Shown here piece after piece: positions 37,401 to 46,435 of a stretch of 64,000 nt of DNA; positions within the stretch are counted from its first letter, which is position 1, and each line of letters opens with the position of its first letter. Source of the DNA: Lepas anatifera. Taxonomy: Eukaryota > Arthropoda > Thecostraca > Lepadidae. Location: positions 741,001 to 805,000 of the forward strand of contig JAOTON010001033.1 in NCBI GenBank assembly GCA_034440635.1, given 5' to 3'. A program made the translations under genes and the position numbers. The notes under the pieces are model-generated. The model had not been told where the DNA came from and did not search any database. It saw only the letters and a program-made list of their open reading frames with translations.

Positions 37401-37423
37401 GTGCCCCCCTGGCTGCGCCCCTG
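34403..37423. mobile_element. 3.0-kb hAT-type non-autonomous element
   Basis: Perfect 8-bp target duplication TCCAAATA (34395-34402 and 37424-37431) and 15-bp terminal inverted repeat CAGGGGCGCAGCCAG at both ends. The 5' 870 bp is AT-rich and non-coding, the centre is a degenerate 20-bp tandem array (35270-37130), and the last 100 bp before the right end includes the palindrome GGGGCACGTGCCCC. No transposase is present, so it must have been moved by an enzyme from elsewhere. The perfect duplication suggests a fairly recent insertion. Confidence 0.9.
35270..37130. repeat. Degenerate 20-bp tandem array inside the hAT-type element
   Basis: About 90 units built on GGCACCAGATCAGCTCAGGG, each differing at several positions and in length. 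A longer block is also duplicated: 35700-36010 resembles 36220-36480 (shared AAATCAGCTCAGGGATCCCT and CAGATCAGTGGTCCCCGACC). Open frames here are repeat artefacts. Confidence 0.9.
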
Positions 37424-37431
37424 TCCAAATA

Positions 37432-38466
37432 CCTCAGTGGATTTCTGCGCAGCGACGCTGGCGAGTGTGCAGTTTGGTCCAATTTAAGTACGTGACACGA
37501 TTTTGTCGCTGATGTGTTATTAAATGCAGAAAGTCGAAGCAAACCATTCGAAATTGATTTGCTTAATAGCTGGACGTGATGCGAATTCCAATACAAAACA
37601 GGCTGAAAAGGATTAGTGTGAAAACGTATACATTCAAATTTTGGGATAATTTCGGTAAAAATACAACACCACAAAATTACTAAGGGCATAAGAGCAATAT
37701 TGTCCCACCCACATGACAAACATGTTCTGGCCTAGCTGAATTGTGGCTAAAACACGAAACGCCAAACATCTCCCTATACTTTTGCTTTGGAAAAAAATCA
37801 GTGGACCTGATGACACTTAACGAAAACCAAAGACAATGTATATCAACGTCCCGCGAGGAGTACCTGAAAATGAAAGGAACAACACATTATTCCTTCTTCA
37901 CGGCACTTGTGACAAATTTTGCCTCTCTAACAGCTTCAAAGAACTAAAGCTTAAGTTGAACTTCATGTCTAAGCATGGAACCCAACTAAACAGAGGCGGC
38001 GAAATTCTAGCGAAAGAGGTAGGCGCCCGCCATCTAGAAAATGACGTCCTACCCATAGCCAAGACAGGAGATCTCTTTTCGACCTAGGGGGGGGATTCTA
38101 GATGGGTTAGTGCTGGCGCGGCAATAGAGTCTCCAAATGGGAAAAGCAAGTGGGATCTCCACCCATGCTCATAGCTATCGCAATCATTCAAACACAAAAC
38201 ATTTTTTCTAGAACTTCCAGCCCCATCGGGCCTTAAGTTATAGGCCTGCCGGGGACTCAGTGGGAGGGTGTGGGCTTCGCTCATCCACATGACGGTGGAA
38301 GATATACACTCTTGCAAAAATATAGATCCATATCAAGTCGAAGCTTTCGGGTTGTGTAATAAAAAATATTTCAAATAATGCACACTAGCCGAAGATCCAC
38401 CAAATCCAAGCTTGCGGCCAGCTCAAACGTATTTCAAGTATTGGGCCAGCACACTTAAAAACGTGA
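37432..38466. other. No gene recognised
   Basis: AT-rich unique sequence between two transposons. Short open frames (up to 83 codons) without recognisable domains. Confidence 0.35.
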
Positions 38467-38470
38467 TTAA

Positions 38471-39853
38471 AGGGAATGTGGCACCTTGGTCGAATCCTGG
38501 AATTTAGTGTAATTAGGGATACTTTACGCCTAAAATCATGGAAGTGTCCATGGTTTCTCTCAGAAATGTACAATAAGCTAAATTTTTTTATTTTTAAAAT
38601 GCTCCTCTAGTGAAAAAGGAAATATCTGCCTGTGAATGTCGCCATGATCTGGCAACCACTACCATGTTCAATAGGCTTCAAGGGCTTTGATTTGCTGATA
38701 CTCACCGTGACGTCAGCATATGTCGTCACACCAACGGCTGACAACTGTGGCCTGGTACATGTGAGGTCCATCTCAGGTAGTTTTTAGTTTATCTCTACGG
38801 AAATTTTTAGTTTCAAGACAAATGATATATAGAGTACCGGGTTTTCCTGCATGCTTTACAACTTGGCTATCTCAGTTAAAATCACCAGTGGCGGCGCTTG
38901 AATATTATGACAGCCTAGGCACGATTGGCTTAGAGGCAAGGACGTCGCCCTAGCTTTTTACCTGATATTAGACAGGGGCGATTCCAGCAGGTCGGCTGGA
39001 GAAGGGGCAAGCTCAAGTCGATGAGCAAAAATAATATTTATGTTTAAATGTTTAATAGCATACAGATTGAAGAAAAAGATAAAAACATACGTCGGCGGAT
39101 TGTGGAAACGGTTATGCGGCAGCATATGAAGGTACAATGCAAAATTCAAGAAGGTTAGGTAGGTAGGTAAGTACACCGGGAAGGACAAGGTACTCACGAG
39201 AGCTTCCCATTTGAAGGACAGCTTCGACACTTCATTGCTTATGACGTCCAATTTCTCCTGTACGATCGATTTGTGAACGGATTTTTTAAATTTCATCCGC
39301 CAGATTCTGTGCCATGACTCACGTTCTTCATAAGGGTTTCACAAATTAAATATCTCGCTAATAATTGCCAAACAACTGCCCCGCACCAGAGAAGGCTAGA
39401 CATCCGCGCATACAAGAATGTCAATAAACGAATCCGCTGTAATCAAGGTCCTAAGACGCGGCATCGCACGTGCTAGCTTGTAAGGCAAGCCTAGCAGGCT
39501 GATGTAACTCCCGTCCGAATGAATGAGGTATTAGAGATGTCAATCAAAAATCACACGTTAGGTTTGCCGCGGTGTTAGGCAGATTCAGCGAAATCTCGAA
39601 GTGCCTAATTTGTTGACATTTGTTGACGGTAAGAGCTGCGAACGTGGATTCTCAGAGATGCAAATTATCGGCACTTTGACCCAGTAATCCGAAAAAGGAA
39701 TATTCTCTGTAACTTAAACATCAAGTCAAATTAGATTTATTCCACATAAAATGCACACATAGTTCGAAATTTAAAAGTGGCTAGGCAGTGCATAATGTGC
39801 CTCTATGGCAGCGCCGCCACTGAAAATCACGTTATAAAGGTGCCACATTCCCT
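38471..39853. mobile_element. TTAA-flanked MITE split by a hAT-type insertion
   Basis: Same family as 10491-10939, in reverse orientation. The left target is TTAA (38467-38470); the right target is changed to TTCA (39854-39857). The termini AGGGAATGTGGCACCTT (left) and its inverse (AAGGTGCCACATTCCCT, 39837-39853) are intact. Positions 38886-39822 are a later insertion with its own duplication. A CRE motif is kept at 38708-38715. Confidence 0.85.
38886..39822. mobile_element. hAT-type element (937 bp) nested in the MITE
   Basis: Terminal inverted repeat CAGTGGCGGCGCT at both ends and a perfect 8-bp target duplication AAAATCAC (38878-38885 and 39823-39830). On the minus strand an exon-like block (about 39346-39198) reads with segments ERESWHRIWRMKFKKS and SIVQEKLDVISNEV and ends at a GTGAGTA donor. 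It could be a remnant of transposase or a captured host exon; I cannot identify it. Confidence 0.9.
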
Positions 39854-39857
39854 TTCA

Positions 39858-41151
39858 CGCAAGGAAGGCCGGGAGATGTGTTCCTGTACCCAAACTAGAA
39901 GGGCCACGCCGGTCAATTGACCGGTCCCAACAGACCACACTATTTTTTATTATTATTGGAGTTTTAGGGCACTGCAGCTAAAAATGTTATATGTGCCCAG
40001 CCCAACACTATTTTCTTTTTTCAACCAGGATCCGCACGCTGTCACATCTGACGGAGGATTCCGACCGCTGGTGGGCACGTGCGCCCGTCTGGCACGTGAC
40101 TTTTTCCAACGATGGTACTGAGTTTTCTTTGTTCAAACTGACTTGAAGCAGATCATTACATATTACCTGGCTGTTGTAAAACATTTTTTCGTATTTGAAT
40201 ATTTGACACAGGATAGTAGAGGACACACTAGTTTTTCGGTTGAAAAGACCATTTTCACATGTTACGGATTGGAGGAGCGCTGGATCTCGAAGGCATTCAT
40301 CCATTATTAGGGAAACTCCACATGATCTGTGCACCTTTTCCCCAGGCAGGTTCCCGCAATTCCGAAGGGATAAAAACACTTTTGGGCTATTTTCTCCCGC
40401 ATTTAAGCTGAAGTGTTTTTCAAGGACTAGAGGCCCAAAGTGCGCTTCAGGGTCGGATCTGGACCGACGGTTTGGGGGAGGGGGCAAGTACCCGGCTCGC
40501 CCCCTGGATCCGCCAGCGGTACGCTTCAAAATTGTGGGACCGAGAATAGTGACATTCTTTTTACTCTTCTCTGTCAATTTCTTGGCCAATTTCCGAATTT
40601 TCTGGCCCCGTCATTCAGCTGCCTTCGCCCGGACGAGATGGATTGATTGAAAAATATACGCCCGTGTCATTATTCGTTACCCCTTTGCAATGTGTCATAC
40701 CGACTAGCAGAATTTTCATAGTTCGAAAACGGATCGATTTCACCGACGAACCCTTTTTCCAGACATCTGCACTTATGACTGATGCAAGCCGGGAGCTGAC
40801 CTCTGCTATGGCTTCACGCACAGAGCGAAACTGCCCCCAACCTCCAATCCCGAGCCACCTTTGCCATGCTGGCGCTGAAATTTCCCTTTACCCATCGAGT
40901 CCCCATGTTAAAATTGGGCAGCTTCAAATGTCTGCGATAAGTACAGTACTTAGAGGAATTTAATTTTCGTTCACCATAATCCAACATTCAGTTTAATTCG
41001 AACATATGTCCTCTCAAGAGGATTTAATCCCAATTAGGAAGATCTGCGTATAAACCTAGCTATGCAGCCTCCATAGGGAATATGCCTTCGTGACTGCAAC
41101 CACGTCGCTACCATATCGCTGTGTGACGTTCACCCTGGGGACGGAATTCCT
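39858..41151. other. No gene recognised
   Basis: Contains the 71-bp element at 40448-40518. Minus strand 40589-40008 is open for 193 codons, but it crosses that element, so it is not a plausible gene. GGAGTTTTAGGGCAC (39958) is the related partner of a motif at 15055. Confidence 0.35.
40448..40518. mobile_element. Miniature hAT-type element, 71 bp
   Basis: Begins CAGGGTCGGATCTGG and ends with the inverse of CGCTGGCGGATCCAGG, flanked by GTGCGCTT (40440-40447) and GTACGCTT (40519-40526), 7 of 8 matching. The ends are those of the CAGTGGCGGATCCAG group with two changes each. The interior is only about 40 bp. Confidence 0.7.
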
Positions 41152-41155
41152 TTAA

Positions 41156-42162
41156 CCCTCGCCCCACCGGGGGGCCATCGATGGCCCCCTAAGGTTTTCG
41201 GGATAGCAGAAAACGACGAGGCGCAGCACCGCGGTTGAGGGCTCTACCTCTCACTGCATCATTTTCCCATCATCCTGAAATTTTTACCCCGGGTCACCCA
41301 AGGTCAGGTCACCAGACGAGGTCAACCAGGTCACCTCACTTCACCTTTAGAGCTCTGTAAGAGCTACATTTCAAAGTCGATCGATTTGAAACTTCCTACA
41401 CTTCATGACCCCTCCAGGGTCTACAAGGTGTATATCCGGGATTTTCGATTTCGTGCCCTGAGGTCAGGTCACGAGGCGACCTCTCCCATTGACAAAGCAT
41501 GGGGAAAAGCTATTTCATGATATAAAAGCCACAAAAATGATTGCAAATACTCAGACTGCTCAGAACAACGTTTTTGGACACCCTTTCACGGATCCCAGGG
41601 GTCATATTTGCCCTTTGACTTTTCCAAGGTCATCCAGGTCACCAGAGGTCAAAACAGTATTTTGACAATAACTTTTGACCTAATTGAGCTAGAGCGGTGA
41701 AACAAACACCATCGTGTTTGTCTTGTCACTGGCTTTCATTTGATATACGGCAAGGTCACTTTTTGACCTTTCGTGACCTCAGGTCATATTAGGTCACGAG
41801 GTGACCTCTGGCGGTCAAACCACTGGCGGGAGGTCTTTACGTTCCACATAGCGGAAAAAGTACTGGCAATTTACTATCAAATGTACTTTACCAGGTCTCA
41901 ATAGCTCTAATGACATAAGAGTTATGCCCAGTTTGCTTAATCATTGCATATTTGAGTGAAAATAGCCGATCTTGACCTAATTTGACCTCTGGAGGTCAAA
42001 CCATTGACCTGAGCACTAAAACATGCGAAGTAATTTCTTACTGAATTCACGCGAGCTTTCTATTGCACTTTGCAGATTTGCGCTAACGCCAATATTTTCG
42101 AGTTAGAGGGGGCCATCGATGGCCCCCCGGTGGGGCGAAGGTGGCGCCGACCCCGGTGGGGG
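41156..42162. mobile_element. TTAA/AGGTCA-family element, complete
   Basis: Perfect TTAA at 41152-41155 and 42163-42166. Left end: module CCCTCGCCCCACCGG, then a perfect palindrome centred on CCATCGATGG. Right end, read inward: CCCCCACCGG, spacer GGTCGGCGCC, module ACCTTCGCCCCACCGG, then the same palindrome. All three modules share CCCACCGG. By hand count about 20 AGGTCA or TGACCT half-sites lie between 41280 and 42020, often overlapping as AGGTCAGGTCA. No coding capacity. Confidence 0.85.
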
Positions 42163-42166
42163 TTAA

Positions 42167-42474
42167 TGGGCCAGCCTTATGTGAAGTAATCTTGAGTCCG
42201 AGGTGCTTACTGACGTTGGCTAATATGTATGGGCAGCTGATATCATTGGCCATACGCGCAAAATTCCTCTATCCCTAGAATCTGGGAAAACATCGGCAAC
42301 AATGTAAGTTTGGGCGACACAAGCTTTTGGGACACCCTGTGCATCATGACATGAACTCCAGGTCTTCATCTTATCAAATTTGGACGGGTCAGAAGTTGCT
42401 GAAGTCGTCGTGCATGTAAATATATGGTATTAACGCAACTGCCATTTTCATGACAGCCCATGAAACGTTAAGCT
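42167..42474. other. Spacer, nothing recognised
   Basis: Balanced composition between two transposons. Confidence 0.3.
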
Positions 42475-42482
42475 ATCTCAAC

Positions 42483-42735
42483 CATAGGCGGATCCAGGAT
42501 TGTCAATCGGAGGGAAACTTCCGGGGGGAAGGGCCATCCGGACCAGGGGGCGCCACTTTTGACTGGCAAAACCTATCAGGTGGGCGCAAAATCCTATCGG
42601 TGGGTGCCGATTATCGTATTCTGGGGAAGGGGCGGTTGGGAAGCGACACGTCAGGGGGGCACAGTGCCCATTTCAGGAGGCGCCGAGGGTCGATCGGGGG
42701 CACGTGCCCCCCTTTGCCCCCTGGATCAGCGTATG
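42483..42735. mobile_element. hAT-type MITE, 253 bp
   Basis: Perfect 8-bp target duplication ATCTCAAC (42475-42482 and 42736-42743). Ends CATAGGCGGATCCAGG and, inverted, CATACGCTGATCCAGG (14 of 16). The subterminal GGGGGCACGTGCCCCC palindrome is like the one in the 3-kb element at 34403. Confidence 0.88.
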
Positions 42736-42778
42736 ATCTCAACCTGTTTTCTTTTTCGGCGGGGATCGATTTGTTTAA

Positions 42779-43000
42779 CCCTTCACCACCTGGGGTCCGA
42801 TCGGAACCCCTCGGTTTTTCGCGAATGACTCCGAGCCGACTTAAATGAGAAGCGCGTCGCTTTGCAGGCCTGTAGGGTGATCAATTTGATAACTTATGAA
42901 CAAAAATTGACATCAGGTCAGGTCAGGTCAACGAGTTATGATGTCATTTCTATATCCATGTAAGGTGTTTCTGCTCTTCATGGGCAGAATGCTTTTAACT
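42779..43000 (+). mobile_element. TTAA/AGGTCA-family element, left end only
   Basis: After TTAA (42775-42778): module CCCTTCACCACCTGG, hairpin with CCGATCGG at its centre and GGGG/CCCC arms, then CTCGGTTTTTCGCG, which matches the same position in the 41156 and 20978 copies. GGTCAGGTCAGGTCAAC follows at 42907. The right end is missing. Confidence 0.6.
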
Positions 43001-43139
43001 CATTTTAAATTCCAAGCATTAAAAAAGAAGGCTAAATTATGTTTTTGACGGGGAAAACCTGCTGTGGTAAGATTAATTTTCTACCTAAAACAACGTACTC
43101 TCGGACGCTGTGTCATACTGCTCAAGCCAGACTTGAATA

Positions 43140-43425
43140 CTGCTGGCGGCGCGGGAACGCACCGGCGGGGGACGCAGCAGAGCTGGCGGCGCGGGACGCA
43201 GCAGAGCTGGCAGCACGGGAACGCACCAGCGGGGACGCAGCAGAGCTGGCGGCGCGGAACGCACCAGCGGGGACGCAGCAGAGCTGGCGGCGCGGGAACG
43301 CACCAGCGGGGGACGCAGCAGAGCTGGCGGCGCGGGAACGCACCAGCGGGGGACGCAGCAGAGCTGGCGGCGAGGAACGCACCAGCGGGGACGCAGCAGA
43401 GCTGGCGGCGAAGGAACGCACCGGT
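43140..43425. repeat. Minisatellite, 36-37-bp unit, about 8 copies
   Basis: Units contain GGGGACGCAGCAGAGCTGGC and GGCGCGGGAACGCACCAGC. Length varies by a G in the G-run, so the reading frame shifts between units. The left end includes a shorter half-unit. Confidence 0.92.
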
Positions 43426-43785
43426 GTCCGACAACTCCGGCCAGCAGCCGGAAGCAGGATATCAGCCGGAGGCGCTGACCACGGCAGTGAGTAGGTGAGG
43501 GCACCTTCACTCACCCCACAGCATTGCCAGCCAGCACGCGAGCACGCAATCACCAGTCAACCCTCCCAGCCGGCGCCGCAGCCATGCCGATATTTTTTCT
43601 GAGCCGGTTTCCGGTCGTATTGCAATGATTGCCGGCACCGGGTGGGAACGTGCCGCCGTCGGGCCGATCACGGCGCCAATTACCGCCGCTGCCGACGCCA
43701 CCCAGCTGCATCTGGCTGCGGCCGCAGCGCTCATTTACCGCTGTATTGAATAGAAAGAACGGTAAGTGCGGCCGGCGTGCAGACA
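43426..43785. other. CpG-rich spacer
   Basis: CpG-rich, non-coding, between two minisatellites. Confidence 0.35.
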
Positions 43786-44140
43786 ACTTACCTAACCTAA
43801 CCCATGCACGTGCAGACATCACCTCCTCTAGCTAACCCCCTGCCCCTGCAAAAACACCTCCTCTACCTAACCCACGCCAGTGGAAACACTTCCTCTACCT
43901 AACCTACGCCCCTGCAAACAACTCCTCCCCTACCTAACGCACGCCCGTGCAGACAACACCTCCCTTACCTAATCCACGCCCCTGCAAACAACACCTCTAC
44001 CTAACCCACGCCCCTGCAAAAAAACTTCTCTAACCAACCCACGCCCCTGCAAACAACAGCTTTACCTAACCCACGCCCGTGCAAACAACAGCTTTACCTA
44101 ACCCACGCTCGTGTAAATAACACCTCTACGTAACCCACGC
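43786..44140. repeat. Minisatellite, about 32-bp unit, about 11 copies
   Basis: Units contain CTACCTAACCCACGCCCCTG and CAAACAACACCT with variable length. It begins TTACCTAACCTAACCC, two copies of CCTAA, the complement of the arthropod-type telomere repeat TTAGG. The motif TACCTAACCCACGCC also occurs at 57588 and 57657. Confidence 0.88.
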
Positions 44141-44444
44141 CAGTCACATTTTGCAAATTAAGAGCAGAGGCCGTGTCGAAGAGCTCCTTCTCGCTTTGCA
44201 AAGATTGCAAAACTTAGGAACGGCCGGTGACGACTGTTAGTCATATTATCATATTCTTTACATAACTTTAGAGCAGGCGATACAAGGGGGCTAGGGGCTC
44301 AACCCCACCCCTCCCCCTCCCCCATGTCAGAGTGCCTGTAGTTAATGCATAGTACATACATACCTGTACTACCTTCCTACATCCTCCACGAAATTGACAA
44401 GCTCCCAAAAAGTAGCGACAGGTCTGGCCACGAGAGCAACAACA
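44141..44444. other. Spacer, nothing recognised
   Basis: Contains a C-rich run (44302-44323). No gene or transposon end recognised. Confidence 0.3.
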
Positions 44445-44448
44445 TTAA

Positions 44449-45436
44449 CCCCCGCCCTAGTGGGCCTCCGAGCCACCTTCGCCCTGGTGGTGAGGTTTCA
44501 AACACCCTCCCCCTCGAACTCGGCTTCTATATAGAATAGCGCAAAAACGCAAAGGCTGTTGGATAGCTCATACAAATTCACGAAGAAACTACTCCAGCCA
44601 CTTTTTGGCTCAGGTCAATATTGAGGTCAAGACAGGTCAAAGAAGGTTGCATGTTAGGGTAGTGTTTTTGAGCTCTAGCGTTTGACAGAGTTGAGTTAGA
44701 ACCATTTTTAGGCACCATTCGCTTCATCTCGTCACGGTGAATCGAATGTTGTATAATATGACTATGCTAGATCTATGTAAACACAAAAATGGCCTGACCT
44801 CAGGTCAGGTCAAGGTCACCTTTCAACCTAGCATAGTCAATATGCACACCTATCGACTCGCAATAACAATCCAAACGTAATGGAATCAAAATTTAAACTG
44901 TACCATCAATTCCTGCAAATTTATTGACCCAAGTCTGAAAAGTGCTTAAATAGCCCCAGATGACCTCTCCGAGGTCACAGGTTAAAAATGTCAACATGAA
45001 CCTGGAAAGGAGCCCAAGATAGTACGATTTGAAGAATACAAATTTATTCTCAGCTGTATCTACACAGATACGGCCCATTTCCTGTTTTCCCATGTATTTT
45101 CAATGGAGAGGTCATGATCCTTACCTGACCCTAGGTCACCGATATGAAAAATCCCGGAATTTCGTGTTGTAGCACTCGGTGGGCTCATTATGTGGCATCA
45201 GTTTCAATTTAATAGATTCACCAATTTCTTACTTATTCCACTTTAAATGTTTTTGGAGGTGAGGTCGTTTGACCTGCACTGGTGACCTGACCTGAAATTA
45301 CCCTTCCTTAAAATGATGAGGAAAGTTTCAGAATTGATTAAGGATAAAACGTGCCAAGTACGGCAGGGCCTCGCACCGACGTTTTTCCGTGTCGCAGGAA
45401 AAAACCCGAGGAAGAGGTGTTCAAACACCCCCACCG
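44449..45436. mobile_element. TTAA/AGGTCA-family element, complete, inverted relative to 41156
   Basis: TTAA at 44445-44448 and 45437-45440. The left is the two-module end: CCCCCGCCCTAGTGG, spacer GCCTCCGAGCC, ACCTTCGCCCTGGTGG. The right is the single-module end, shortened to CGGTGG, with hairpin GGTGTTTGAACACC. The interior is homologous to 20978-21802 and rich in AGGTCA half-sites (GACCTCAGGTCAGGTCAAGG near 44797). Confidence 0.8.
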
Positions 45437-45440
45437 TTAA

Positions 45441-45940
45441 GAGCCTGGCAACAGCCGGGATGCGTAAGAATGAGCAGAGCAAGTCACGACGCCCACGGGG
45501 GTGACATGTGAAATGTCAGCTATATGCACAGGTGACGACCTCGTCCAGGAATGAACCGAAGGTTTACGCCGATCGGCGACGGGAACGTTAGAATTGCAAT
45601 TGGCCATCATAGTAGATGACAGCGGGTGCTCCTTTTCAATCTCAAACATTGTTCAGCAGTGTCTGGAGCCACCACGATGAGTGAGTGTGAAACAGACAGG
45701 TGGGAGAAAAAATATTCTAGGCAGCAAACAGAAGAGACCGGGGTTCACGAGAGAGGGGAGGCAGCGGGCGCTTTCTGAGCGGTCACAACTGCCACATGCG
45801 GCTCATTCACCGCGTGGGGGCCAGTGCCGAGGATCAGGAGCAGGATGACGCCAGTGGACTGAGGAGGACCCGGCGCGGCGCCGCTGAAGCGGCCAGCCTG
45901 CGCCGTACTCGCGACGACGAGAGGGCGGCTCGACGGTCAC
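45441..45940. other. GC-rich spacer, nothing recognised
   Basis: Mixed to CpG-rich DNA leading into a minisatellite. Confidence 0.3.
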
Positions 45941-46435
45941 GCACTCAGTCACAGCAGTGATGAGTCAGCCTGAGACCGCCCAGTTGAAGGTCACGCACTC
46001 AGTCACAGCAGTGATGAGTCAGCCTGAGACTGCCCAATCAAAGGTCACGCACTCAGTCACAGCAGTAATGATGTCGGCCTGAGACCGCCCAGTCGATGGT
46101 CACGCACTCAGTCACGGCAGTGATGAGTCAGCCTGAGACCGCCCAGTCGATAATCACGCACTCAGTAACAGCAGTGATGACGTCGGCCTGAGACTGCCCA
46201 GTCGATGGTCACGCACTCAGTCACAGCAGTGATGACGTCGGCCTGAGACTGCCCAGTCGATGGTCACGCACTCAGTCACAGCAGTGATGATGTCGGCCTG
46301 AGACTGCCCACTCGATGGTCACGCACTCACTCACAGCAGTGAGGATGTCGGCCTGAGACTGCCCAGTCGATGGTCACGCACTCAGTCGCAGCAGTGATGA
46401 TGTCAGTCTGAGACTGCCCAGTCGACAGTCACCAT
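45941..46435. repeat. Minisatellite, about 55-bp unit, about 9 copies
   Basis: Units contain GTCACGCACTCAGTCACAGC, AGTGATGA and CCTGAGACTGCCCAGTCGAT. Variants TGAGTCAG and TGATGTCGG are grouped along the array (first type left, second right). Confidence 0.93.

Noticed and set aside
40008..40589. 193-codon minus-strand open frame
   Set aside because: It runs through the 71-bp hAT-type element and has no recognisable domain.
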